From: Hordeum vulgare subsp. vulgare
Lineage: Eukaryota > Streptophyta > Magnoliopsida > Poales > Poaceae
Length of the DNA stretch: 64,000 nucleotides
Assembly: GCF_904849725.1 (NCBI RefSeq)
Contig: NC_058523.1
Span: 337,879,948 to 337,943,947, forward strand
Reading direction: 5' to 3'
Of this stretch, positions 22,916 through 34,678 are shown piece after piece (within the stretch, counting starts at the first letter, position 1; the number at the start of each line of letters is the position of its first letter). The notes under the pieces were generated by a model that did no database searches, was not told the origin of the DNA, and saw only the letters and a program-made list of their open reading frames with translations. The translations under genes and the position numbers were made by a program.

Positions 22916-25033
22916 GCTTTGGTATCAGAGCTTGTCTGCCTGTAGGATAACCAAGCCAAACTGGTCGATGTTGAGTCTAGCAACTCTTTAGTTATATAAG
23001 GGAATTGTTTGTGGAAGGGAACGTAAGGCTCTTTTTACTCCTTTCCTTGTGTCATTCTTATTCTGAGTCACCCTCTTCTTTATTCTACGGGGTTTAAGAA
23101 TTAGGCTTTCTCATCTATTCATTAGGATGATGAGTTACTATGTTGGAGACTTATAGAAAAGTTGTTGTCTTCCTGGATCCGTGTCTCCATAAGAATTCAA
23201 TTGTTATGTTGTTAGTTTTCTTGCACATTGCCTCATATTCCATGCCCGTACAGCCGTTATGTTGTCCGAGTTTTCCAAAGTTCCGAAATAATCTGTTGCA
23301 ATTGCAACTTCCTTCCTCTTATTTCTAATGTCTTTTGGCCAGACAAAGCACAATAATCACTGTGTTGAGGTACTCTATTACCTCGGCGTTTTGTTGAAGT
23401 ATTAGGAAAACATGTTACTCCGAAAACTACCCAATAGTCTAGATGTGTGCTATGTCTTCCAGTGCGATAGTTCTGGCCATCATTTTCGGAAACATCTCGT
23501 GATGTTATTTAGTTTTTAGTTATTCTATTTCTGGGTCTTTGAATCCAAGGATCATTCTGCTCATCTCTGTTGATAGTGTTGCTAGTTCCTTTAGAATGAT
23601 TAGTAACCTTGTTGTAGCTCCCAAGGTTCATGGTATATCATTTTTCCAACACCATGAATCATCTTTGGCAGAAGTTCTTCGTGAACTAAAGATCATAACA
23701 AGACTGCTCGTGATGAGTTCTCTACTCCATATTGTGATTATGTCTACTCCGTCTTCTGCATGGGTTATCTGGAAGAATTATGTTGAACTCGTTCGACATT
23801 CTAATCCATGCATCCATAACTCAAGAAATCATGTGCTCTTGAGTTGGCCCTATCTAGTTGTATTTTGACCTTCATCATTGAGAGGTTAGTCAAGAGTAGT
23901 TGTGCATTCTTGTTATCAATGTCTTTTATTCTTGTGGTCTTTCAAGTTGTTCTATTCTCGAATGACTGGGAGAAGCAAACTCCAGTACCACATCCATTTC
24001 TTGGATTGGAACAAAGTAGTTGTATTCCGCAGATCGAAATGCTAACCCAGCTTTTGTTCTGTTCTATCTTGGAGTATTACCCTCTTGTTGTCAAGAATGT
24101 CGTGAGAATTGCACCATCTCTTATGAGCTCTTGATGTAGTGATACTTTTCGCTATCATTGTTCATTCCTCGGTTTTCGTGTTGGTTGTAACCGGAATATC
24201 CACAAGTGAACCATGATGTGTGAAATGAATACTCCTAGCAATGTTATTGCTTGGTAGTTAATGGACAATTAATTCACTCTTATGGTGATGATGATTGAAT
24301 CGTCATCCTAGGATTGACCGTGCTACCTAGTCCATGTTTCATGGTGCACTTTTCGATCAATGAGTTAGGATTTTGTCAATCCCTCGCTCTATTGATCACA
24401 TCATCTTTCCCTGAAAAGCGAGATTGTTCCCGAGCTTAATCAAATATCGGTGGTTCGTGATTTTCCGAATATCTTCTCGGAAGTATTACCAGGTTGTTTC
24501 CTGACTGTTATGATAGAGCTCGTGATCAAGTTGGTTTTTCTATAAACCAACCCCTTCTCCAAGAATCTGTATTGGATACCCTGAGCTAGTTGGTTAATCT
24601 AAACAACAACTTGGAGAGTTGGAAGATAAAAGCTTCGACTAAACTTAGCTCATTTAAAAAGGATATTTTTCCTGTTGTGTGAGTCTGAAGAAAGATGATA
24701 TTTTCATCGGTTGATTCGTGTGATCAATTGTTGCATATATTATCTTGTTCAATTTTGATTTGAGCATGGGCTATTGTCAAATCAAACTCAGAACCAAAGA
24801 CTTTCGTAGCGGTGTCTTACTCAGGGTTTTCCTTGAGCCTACACCATTATATTCCTTGATCTGACCAATGCTATTATCTTGCTCACATAGTTGTAGAAAT
24901 CCATTTATATGGGTATCTTGATGAATTGTTGTTGAGCCCATCGGCAACATTCTAATTTGTTCCATGATCTATGTTACACATTAAGCTAGTGCTGGAAACT
25001 TTGTAGACATTGTCTTCGTGTCTCGTGCACGAG
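22916..25033 (+). pseudogene. Gypsy-X internal 5' part with a degenerate reverse transcriptase
   Basis: Begins with the primer site at 22920-22931. The first 1.4 kb is decayed beyond recognition. From about 24440 to 24965 the plus strand shows scattered Gypsy pol similarity in shifting frames: a piece like VVRDFPNIFSEVLPG before the RT, and MGYCQIKLRTKDFRS, which matches the SGYHQIKIR box of chromovirus-type RTs. The YVDD-like box itself is not recoverable. Copia-2 starts at 25034 in the middle of pol, and the sequence resumes at 44893 near the pol end, so the RNase H and integrase section is missing. Confidence 0.65.
22920..22931 (+). other. Primer binding site of Gypsy-X, initiator tRNA-Met
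   Basis: TGGTATCAGAGC, complementary to the 3' end of initiator tRNA-Met, five bases after the LTR-A end. Confidence 0.85.
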
Positions 25034-25765
25034 TGAAAGGATCGATATGGTTGGCTAGAGGGGGGGGTGAATAGACAACGACCACTTTTTAATTAATCTT
25101 AACAAGTTAAGGTAAACACTATACGGATTCACAAATAATATGACAAAGGGGTGAACCCTATAGAACCTAACAACTAGAGCTATTAAGACAAGTAAGATAT
25201 AGTCACAAGCAAAAGCAAATACAAAGTAAAGGTTAGAGATAACCACAAGTGGAACCGATTAAGACGAGGATGTGTTACCGAAGTTCCTTCCCTTTGACAG
25301 GAAGTACGTCTCCGTTGGAGCGGTGTGGAGGCACAATGCTCCCCAAAAAGCCACTAAGGCCACCGTATTCTCCTCACGCCCTCGCACGATGCAAGGTACC
25401 GTGATTCCACTATAGGTGCCCTTGAAGGCGGCGACCGAACCTTTACAAACAAGGTTGGGGCAACTCCACACAAAGCTTGGAGGCTCCCAACTAAACCACG
25501 AAGCTTCACCACAATGGAATATGGCTTCGAGGTGACCTCAACCGTCTAGGATGCTCAAACACCCAAGAGTAACAAGATCCGCAAGGGATTGGTGGGGGAA
25601 TCAACTTTTCTCTTGGTGGAAGTGTGGATCTAGGCCTTCTCAACCAATCCCTAAAGAATCAACAAGTTTGATTGGCTAGGGAGAGAGATCGGGCACTTTA
25701 GAGCTAGTGGAGCAACAATGGAGCTTAGAGAGGTAAGAGATAGGGTTCCTCAGCTAGAAGAACCC

Positions 25766-25774
25766 TTTATATAG
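25766..25774 (-). promoter_or_regulatory. TATA box of the Copia-2 LTR
   Basis: Minus-strand CTATATAAAGGG immediately downstream of the palindromic array. Transcription would run leftward through 25740. Inferred from motif and position. Confidence 0.65.
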
Positions 25775-25813
25775 TGGGGGGAAAATCAGACCGGTTTCCC
25801 ACTCTCTGCCCGA

Positions 25814-26058
25814 GTACCAGTGGTACTACCGCTGAGCCTCCAGCGGTACTACCGCTGACACCAGCGGTACTACCGCCGGCCCCTTGGTAGTGGACAAGCA
25901 CTACTACCGCCGGGAAAGTCTTCGCAAAAGGGTTCGTCCACAAACTACCGCTAGGTAGGTGGAACAAAACACCTGGAGTGGTACTACCGCTGACCAGGGG
26001 CGGTACTACCGCTGGCCAGCAGTACTACCGCTGGCTGCAGCGGTACTACCGCTGGGGA
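25814..26058. repeat. Palindromic GCGGTACTACCGC array in the Copia-2 LTR
   Basis: Around nine units of the near-palindrome CAGCGGTACTACCGCTG, some degenerate, separated by 5-60 bp. Each unit can fold into a short hairpin around the central base. The array lies just upstream of the LTR TATA box in the element's own orientation. Confidence 0.85.
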
Positions 26059-26376
26059 CCATTTTGCAGAGATAAACGAGACGAATAGGCGAGGGCCGCT
26101 CCAAAAGATAAGGAAAGGGAGAATGTGAAGAGTGCGTGTGTAAAGATAGATTCCACCCAAACCTTTCCACTACGGATCCCCTCTTAATAGTACGGCTTTC
26201 CTATGACTCAAATAAAGAGAATCGTAGAGAGCGCCGTGCTTCCGTTCCAGAAGAGAGGAGACGTGTCGTCTTGTGCCGTTGACGAGTGTTACCTGAAACC
26301 TTGACACACACGATTAGTCCTGTACGGTACTGTCATCAATCACCAAAATTACTTAGGCATAAACTATGCCTCAACA

Positions 26377-26390
26377 GTCTCCCCCTTTTT
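26377..26390 (-). other. Polypurine tract of Copia-2
   Basis: Minus-strand AAAAAGGGGGAGAC directly abuts the 3' LTR start TGTTGAGGC. Confidence 0.85.
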
Positions 26391-26689
26391 GGTGGATTGA
26401 TGACAATACCGGATTTGCACAGAGAATAATATGAGAATAAAAATATAGTGATATATGACAATACGGGACATATGACTCACAGCATATGATGGAAATAAAT
26501 CTCACATAAGAAAGAGCATGTCTCACACAAGATAGCAAACGAGAACCAAACCAAGTTCAAAGCAAACCATACGAGATAAAGCAAAGCAATGCAAAGTTCA
26601 AAATGAAAGAAAAAATGAAAGCAAATCCTAGACTCTCTCCCCCTTTGGCATAAGACACCAAAAAGGGGCACACCTAATGTCACAGGTAA

Positions 26690-27874
26690 CTACTCCTCGT
26701 CTTCAGGATCACCAGACTCGTCTGTCCCCTCCTGGTCGGTCTGCTCCTCCTCTGCTGCCTCATCGCCAGACCACTGGTACCCCTGAGCCTGCATCCAAGT
26801 GGCCTTCGGAGTGATGTCGTCCTCTGAGCCGCTGGAGATGTCCACATCCAAGGTCCTGAGAACACGCTTATGCCTCTGGCGGCTCTGCTTCTGAGCCACA
26901 TGGGTCTGGTACTGTCCCTTGGCCTGCATACAGAAAAGTGTCTTCATCTTGTCCTGTAGTTTGATAGCCCAAGATGGCATGGCAGACGAGCGGGACTAAG
27001 AGCAGTTCCTCTGTCAGCAGCGGTCACTGTATCTGTATCCATGTGCTGAGAGGATGTAGATGGATTGGCCCACTTGTCCTTGACGCGAAGCTTGATCGGG
27101 TCATGCACAATGTAATCAGACTGTGCGTAGAGCACCTCATCCGGAAAAGCATGTTCCCACTTATGGCAAATGTATGCGAACAGGTAAGGCCCGTAGATAG
27201 GAACCTTACGATTGATGATGCAGTTCCAGAGCTCTGTGAACATCACATCTGCAATATCCAGCTGAGCAGACTCCTGAGACATAGCATCCTCACACAGTAA
27301 CAGCATCTCAGCCAAGTAGCCATGGACCTCATCGAAGTTACCAATCCGAGGGAAAAGGGTGTTGCGAAAGATCCGATGCATGATGTCCAGGTGCTTGGGA
27401 AGCACCCCCTTCCTCAGATACAGAGACTGCGGTCAGTCCTTTGCGGAGGCCCTATCGGTGGGGGCTGCAGCATGAGGACGCAGCCCAAGAGGAGTGTCAG
27501 CACCCTGAAAATCAATGTGAAGGAACTGCATGAACTCAGTCTAGGAACCGGTCATCTTTTTTGACCCAGTCATCCAGATCATGGAACGCTGATCATGAGG
27601 TGAGAAATGGACTGTGAAATAAAACTGAGGCACTGCAGTGGGATCAAAGTCCGTCTTGAAGGTGATGATGTCTGTGATGCCCAGTTTGTCAACCAGAGAG
27701 AGGGCATCACCAAAGTAGTCCATGTTCTGCTGAAGATGTGCCAGATCAATCCACTGAACAGAGACATGGTTCTTCTTGAAGGGAGCAATAACATCCCGAT
27801 AGATCCTGCACTGGTCCCTTGCCCAGACATTTTCAACACCATCGATCACTTCTCTCTCCTTGAGATATGGGTTC
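26690..27874 (-). pseudogene. Copia-2 third ORF, 3' portion
   Basis: Minus-strand frame continuing from the other side of the Angela insertion (36489). It reads VWARDQCRIYRDVIAPFK (27820-27770), then a TAG at about 27541 and a TGA near 27430, then a 153-codon stretch containing HRIFRNTLFPRIGNFDEVHGY and VPIYGPYLFAYICHKW (27405-26944). A frameshift near 26960 leads to an acidic tail (SSGSEDDI, DEAAEEEQTDQEG) ending at 26690. No signal peptide or membrane helix is seen, so the label env-like for this position in SIRE/Maximus elements is positional only. The GNFDEVHGYL and YGPYLF text resembles proteins annotated as putative plant transposon proteins, but this is a memory-based resemblance. Two stops and one frameshift make it a pseudogene. 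Confidence 0.75.
27870..27874. repeat. Target site duplication GGTTC, left copy
   Basis: GGTTC immediately left of the Angela LTR and again at 36489-36493. The match is exact, and the third ORF of Copia-2 reads in one frame across the empty site. Confidence 0.95.
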
Positions 27875-29684
27875 TGTTGGGGAACGTCGCATAGGAAACA
27901 AAAATTTTCCTACGCGCACGAAGACCTATCATGGTGATGTCCATCTACGAGAGGGGATGAGTGATCTACGTACCCTTGTAGATCGTACAGCAGAAGCGTT
28001 AGTGAACGCGGTTGATGTAGTGGAACGTCCTCACGTCCCTCGATCCGCCCCGCGAACAATCCCGTGATCAGTCCCACGATCTAGTACCGAACGGACGGCA
28101 CCTCCGCGTTCAGCACACGTACAGCTCGACGATGATCTCGGCCTTCTTGATCCAGCAAGAGAGACGGAGAGGTAGAAGAGTTCTCCGGCAGCGTGACGGC
28201 GCTCCGGAGGTTGGTGATGACCTTGTATCAGCAGGGCTCCGCCCGAGCTCCGCAGAAACGCGATCTAGAGGAAAAACCGTGGAGGTATGTGGTCCGGCTG
28301 CCGTGGAAAAGTCGTCCCAAATCAGCCCTAAAACCCCACTATATATAGGAGGGAGGGAGGGGAGGAGGCAACCTCAAAACCTAAAGGTTTGTCCGAAATT
28401 GGAGGTGGATGAGTCCTACTCCAATCCTACTTGGAGTAGGATTCCACATTCCCACTTGGAAACTCTTTCCACCTTGTGTTTTTTCCATCTCAAACCTTAT
28501 GGGCCTTAGTGGGAACTTATTCCAGCCCACTAGGGGCTGGTTTATATCTTCCCATAGCCCATGAGACCCCTTGGGGCGTGACACCCCTCCCGATGTTCCC
28601 CAGCACCCCTCCCGGCACTCCCGGTACACTACCGATGAGCCCGAAACTTTTCCGGTAATGCACGAAAACCTTCCGATAACCAAATGAGGTCATCCTATAT
28701 ATCAATCTTCGTTTCCGAACCATTCCGGAAACCCTCGTGACGTCCGTGATCTCATCCGGGACTCCGAACAACATTCGGTCACCAACCATATAACTCAAAT
28801 ACGCATAAAACAACGTCGAACCTTAAGTGTGCACACCCTGCGGGTTCGAGAACTATGTAGACATGACCCGAGAGACTCCTTGGTCAATATCCAATAGCGG
28901 GCCCTGGATGCCCATATTGGATCCTACATATTCTACGAAGATCTTATCGTTTGAACCTCAGTGCCAAGGATTCATATAATCCCGTATGTCATTCCCTTTG
29001 TCCTTCGGTATGTTACTTGCCCGAGATTCAATCGTTAGTATCCGCATACCTATTTCAATCTCGTTTACCGGCAAGTCTCTTTACTCGTTCCGTAATACAA
29101 GATCCCGCAACTTACATTAAGTTACATTGCTTGCAAGGCTTGTGTGTGATGTTGTATTACCGAGTGGGCCCCGAGATACCTCTCCGTCACACGGAGTGAC
29201 AAATCCCAGTCTCGATCTATACTAACTCAACGAACACCTTCGGAGATACCTGTAGAGCATCTTTATAGTCACCCAGTTACGTTGCGACGTTTGATACACA
29301 CAAAGCATTCCTCCGGTGTCCGTGAGTTATATGATCTCATGGTCATAGGAACAAATACTTGACACGCAGAAAACAGTAGCAACAAAATGACACGATCAAC
29401 ATGCTACGTCTATTAGTTTGGGTCTAGTCCATCACATGATTCTCCTAATGATGTGATCCCGTTATCAAGTGACAACACTTGCCTATGGCCAGGAAACCTT
29501 GACCATCTTTGATCAACGAGCTAGTCAACTAGAGGCTTACTAGGGACAGTGTTTTGTCTATGTATCCACACAAGTATTGTGTTGCCAATCAATACAATTA
29601 TAGCATGGATAATAAACGATTATCATGAACTAAGAAATATAATAATAACTAATTTATTATTGCCTCTAGGGCATATTTCCAACA
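27875..29684 (-). repeat. 3' LTR of the Angela-type element
   Basis: Plus-strand edges TGTTGGGGAACGTCGC and GGGCATATTTCCAACA, the hallmark ends of BARE-1/Angela LTRs read in reverse. A minus-strand TATATATAG box lies at about 28341-28349. Small ORFs on either strand are fortuitous. Confidence 0.95.
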
Positions 29685-29698
29685 GTCTCCCACTTGCA
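29685..29698 (-). other. Polypurine tract of the Angela-type element
   Basis: Minus-strand GCAAGTGGGAGAC next to the LTR start TGTTGGAAATATG. Confidence 0.85.
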
Positions 29699-32600
29699 CT
29701 AGAGTCAATAATCGAGTTAACATCACCATGTGATTCCAACGAATCCAACACCCATATAGTCATGGGGTCTGATCACGTCTTGCTCGTGAGAGAGGTTTTA
29801 GTCAACGGTTCTGAAACTTTCAGATTCGTGCGTTCTTTACAAATCTTTATGTCATCTTATAGATGCTGCTACTACGTGCTATTCGGAAATGCTCGAAATA
29901 TCTACTCTACTATACGAATCCGTTTCACTACTCATAGTTATCCGGATTAGTGTCAAAGCTTGCATTGACGTAACCCTTTACGACAAACTCTTTAACCACC
30001 TCCATAATCGAGAAAAATTCCTTAGTCCATTAGTTACTAAGGATAAATTTCGACCGCTGCTAGTGATTCAATCATGGATCACTCTCTGTACCTCTCAACA
30101 TACTTTGAGTCAAGGCACACTTCAGGTTCGGTACACAGCATGGCATACTTTAGATTCTACGGCTAAGGCATAGAAGACGACCTTCGTCTATTCTCTTTAT
30201 TCTGCCGTGGTCGGGTTTTGAGTCTTACTCAAATTCACACCTCACAACGCAACCAAGAACTCCTTCTTTGCTGGTCTATTTTGAACTCTTTCAAAAACTT
30301 GTCAAGGCATGCATCTTGTTGAAACTTCTATTAAGCGCTTTCGATCTATCTCCATAGATCTTTGATGCTCAACGTTCAAGTAGCATAATCCAGGTACTCC
30401 TTTGAAAACTTCTTTCAAACAACCTTGTATGCTTTACAGAAATTCTACATTACTTCTGATCCACAATATGTCAACCACACATACTTATCAGAAATTCTAT
30501 AATGCTCCCACTCACTTCTTTGGAAATACAAGTTTCTCATAAACCTTGTACAAACCCAAAATCTTTGATCATCTCATCAAAGTATATATATTCCAACTCC
30601 GAGATGCTTGCACCAGTCCATTGAAGGATCGCTGGAGCTTGCATACTTGCTAGTATCTTTAGGATCGACAAAACCTTCTGGTTGTATCACATACAATGTT
30701 TGCTCAAGGAAACCGTCGAGGAGACAATGTTTTGACATCCTACGTGCAATATTTCATAAATAATGCATCAACAACTAACATAATTCTAACAGACCTTTAG
30801 CATCGCTATGAGTGAGAAAGTCTCATCATAGTCAACCGTTTGATCTTGTCGAAAACATCTTTGCGACAAGTCGAGCTTTTCTTAATAGTGACTTATCACC
30901 ATCATCGTCTGTCTTTTTTAAAAATCCATTTTACTCAATAGTCCTATGACCATCAAGTAGTTCTACCAAAGTCTACACTTTGTTTTCACACATGGATCCT
31001 CTCTCGGATTTCATGGCTTCCAGCCATTTGTCGGAATCTGGGCCCACCATCGCTTTCTCCATAACTCGTAGGTTCACTGTTTCTCAACAACATGACCTCC
31101 AAGACAGGGTTACCGTACTACTCTGCAGCAGTACGCGACCTTGTCGACCTACGAGGTTTGTAGTAACTTGATTCGAAGCTCAATGATCATCATCATCAGC
31201 TTCCACTTCAATTGGTGTAGGTGCCACATGAACAACTTCCTGCGCCCTGCTACACACTTGTTGAAGTGATGGTTCAATAACCTCATTAAGTTCTACTACC
31301 CTCCCACTCAATTCTTTCGAGAGAAACCTTTCCTCGAGAAAGGATCCGTTTCTAGAAACAAACACTTTGCTTTCGGATCTAAGATAGGAGATGTACCCAA
31401 CTGTTTTGGATATCCTATGAAGATGCATTTATCCGCTTTGGGTTCGAGCTTATCAGACTGAAACTTTTTCACATAAGTGTCGAAACCCCAAACTTTCAAG
31501 AAACAACAGTTTAGATTTCTCTAAACCTCAGTCTATACTGTGTCATCTCAACGGAAATACGCGGTGCCCTATTTAAAGTGAATGCGGTTGTCTCTAATGC
31601 ATAACCCATAAACGATAGTGGTAATTCGATAAGAGACATCATAGTATGCACCATACCAAATAGTGCGTGGCTATGACGTTCAGACACATCATCACACTAT
31701 GATGTTCCAGGTGGCATGAACTGCGAAATAATTTCCACATTGTCTTAACTGTGTACCAAAACTCGTAACTCAGATATTCATTTCTATGATCATATCGTAG
31801 ACAGCTTATCCTCTTGTTACGACGAACTTCACTCTGAAACGGAATTGAACTTTTCAATATTTCAGACTTGTGATTCATTAAGTAAATACTCATGTATTTA
31901 CTCAAGTCGTTAGTGAAGTAAGGACATAATGATATCCACTGCGTTCCTCAGCACTCATTGGACTGCATACATCAAAATGTATCACTTCCAACAAGTTACT
32001 ATCTTATTTTATCTCAATGAAAACAAGGCCTTGCTCATGTGGTATGGTTTGCATGTCACTAGTGATTCAAAATCTGGTGAGTACAAAGATCCATCAGCAT
32101 GGAGCCTCTTCATGCAATTTATACTAACATGACCCAAGCGGCAGTGCCACAAGTAAGTGGTACTATCATCATTAACTCGTATCTTTTTGGCACCAATATT
32201 ATGAACATGTGTAACACTACGATCGAGATTCAATAAACCATTGAAGGTGATTATTCAAGAAAATAGAGTAACCATTATTCTCTTTAAATGAATAATCATA
32301 TTGCAATAAACACGATCCAATCATGTTCATGCTTAACGCAAGCACCAAATAACAATTATTTAGGTTTAATACCAATCCCGATGGTAGAGGGAGCGTGCGA
32401 TGTTTTGATCATATCAACCTTGGAAACACTTCCAACACGTATCGTCACCTCGCCTTTAGCTAGTCTTCGTTTATGCCGTAGCTTTCATTTCGTGTTACTA
32501 ATCACTTAGCAACCGAACCGGTATCCAATACCCTCATGCTACTAGGAGTACTAGTAAAGTACACATCAACATCATGTATATCAAATACACTTCTTTCGAC

Positions 32601-34664
32601 TTTTGCCAGCCTTCTTATCTACCAAGTATCTAGAGTTGCTCCGCCTCAGTGACTGTTCCCCTCATTACAGAAGCACTTAGTCTCGGATTTGGGTTTAATC
32701 TTGGGTCTCTTCATTAGTGCAGCAATTGTTTTGCCGTTTCACGAAGTATCCCTTCTAGCCCTTGCCTTTCTTGAAACTTAGTGGTTTTACAAACCATCAA
32801 CTATTGACGCTCCTTCTTGATTTCTACTTTCGCAGTGTCAAACATCGTGAATCTCTCAAGGATCATTGTATCTATCCTTGATATGTTATAGTTCATCACG
32901 AAGCTCTCACAGCTTGGTGGCAGTGACTTTGGAGAACCATCACTATCTCATCTGGAAGATTAACTCCCACTTGATTCAAGTGATTGTCGTACTCAGACAA
33001 TCTGAGCACATGCTCAACGATTGAGCTTTTCTCCTTTACTTTGTGGACAAAGAATCTTGTTGGAGGTCTCGTACCTCTTAACAAGGGCACAAGCATGAAA
33101 TCACAATTTCATCTCTTTAGAACATCACTTATGTTCCGTGACGTTTTACAACGTTTTCGGCGCCTTGCTTCTAAGCCATTAAGTATTTTTGTACTGAACT
33201 ATCGTGTAGTCATCAGAAACATGTATGTTGGATGTTCACAGCATCCACAGACGACGCTCGAGGTGCAGCACACCGAGTGGTGCATTAAGGACATAAGTCT
33301 TCTGTGCAGCAACGAGGACAATCCTCGGTTTTAGAGACTCGGTCTGCAAAGTTTGCTACTATCAACTTTCAACTAAATTTTCTCTAGGAACATATAAAAC
33401 AGTAGAGTTATAGCGCAAGCTACATCGTAATTCGCAAAGACCATTAGACTATGTTCATGACAATCAGTTCAATTAATCATATTACTTAAGAACTCCCACT
33501 CAAAAAGTACATCTCTCTAGTCATTTGAGTGGTACATGATCCAAATCCACTATCTCAAGTCCGATCATCACGTGAGTCGAGAATAGTTTCAGTGGTAAGC
33601 ATCTCTATACTAATCATATCAACTATACGATTCATGCTCGACCTTTCGGTCTCATGTGTTCCGAGGCCATGTCTGCACATGCTAGGCTCGTCAAGCTTAA
33701 CCCGAGTGTTCCACGTGCGCAACTGTTTTGCACCCGTTGTATGTGAACGTTGAGTCTATCACACCCGATCATCACGTGGTGTCTCGAAACTACGAACTGT
33801 AGCAACGGTGCACAGTCGGGGAGAACACAATTTCGTCTTGAAATTTTAGTGAGAGATCACCTCATAATGCTACCGTCGTTCTAAGCAAAATAAGGTGCAT
33901 AAAAGGATTAACATCACATGCAATTTATAAGTGACATGATATGGCCATCATCACGTGCTTCTTGATCTCCATCACCAAAGCACCGGCACGATCTTCTTGT
34001 CACCGGCGTCACACCATGATCTCCATCATCATGATCTCCATCAATGTGTCGCCATCGGGGTTGTCGTGCTACTCATGCTATTACTACTAAAGCTACGTCC
34101 TAGCAAAATAGTAAACGCATCTGCAAGCACAAACGTTAGTTATAAAGACAACCCTATGGCTCCTGCCGGTTGCCGTACCATCGACGTGCAAGTCGATATT
34201 ATCTATTACAACATGATCATCTCATACATCCAATATATCACATCACATCGTTGGCCATATCACATCACAAGCATACCCTGCAAAAACAAGTTAGACGTCC
34301 TCTAATTTTGTTGTTGCATGTTTTACGTGGTGACCATGGGTATCTAGTAGGATCGCATCTTACTTACGCAAACACCACAACGGAGATATATGAGTTGCTA
34401 TTTAACCTCATCCAAGGACCTCCTCGGTCAAATCTGATTCAACTAAAGTTGGAGAAACCGACACTTGCCAGTCATCTTTGAGCAACGGGGTTACTCGTAG
34501 CGATGAAACCAGTCTCTCGTAAGCGTACGAGTAATGTCGGTCCAAGCCGCTTCAATCCAACAATACCGCGGAATCAAGAAAAGACTAAGGAGGGCAGCAA
34601 AACGCACATCACCGTCCACAAAAACTTTTGTGTTCTACTCGAGAAGACATCTACGCATGAACCT
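29699..34664 (-). pseudogene. Angela-type gag-pol remnant and leader
   Basis: Recognisable pieces, in element order (right to left): the leader 33100-34660 without an ORF that I trust; a gag end (VLRLSEYDNHLNQVGVNLPD, 33050-32970); the GAG-pre-integrase finger (TYLWHCRLGHVSINCMKRL, about 32150-32095); an integrase piece (MSKYMSIYLMNHKSEILK and a decayed second catalytic region RYDHRNEYLSYEF, 31905-31760); a linker (KVWGFDTYVKKFQSDKLEPK, DKCIFIGYPK, 31499-31420). The region 29700-31170, where reverse transcriptase and RNase H should lie, has no readable frame. It spans close to the usual internal length for this family, so decay is by substitution and small indels, not large deletion. Confidence 0.8.
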
Positions 34665-34677
34665 AGCTCTGATACCA
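34665..34677 (-). other. Primer binding site of the Angela-type element, initiator tRNA-Met
   Basis: Minus-strand TGGTATCAGAGCT directly inside the 5' LTR at 34679. Confidence 0.9.
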
Positions 34678-34678
34678 C

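Larger units (their letters stand above)
25034..26376 (-). repeat. 3' LTR of Copia-2
   Basis: 1,343 bp, plus-strand edges TGAAAGGATC and GCCTCAACA. On the minus strand, U3 carries the palindromic array (25814-26058), then a TATATAAAGG box at about 25766-25774 and the R/U5 part. This is the only Copia-2 LTR copy that retains the promoter. Confidence 0.9.

Noticed and set aside
25814..26058. CRISPR-like or operator array from the regularly repeated palindrome
   Set aside because: Spacing is irregular and spacers are short and similar; better explained as a retroelement minisatellite.
26690..27874. True envelope glycoprotein
   Set aside because: No signal peptide, transmembrane helix or cysteine pattern is visible. 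Only the position after pol resembles an env gene.
29549..30173. Plus-strand frames around the Angela LTR edge
   Set aside because: They cross the LTR/internal boundary antisense to the element and have no motif; shadows.
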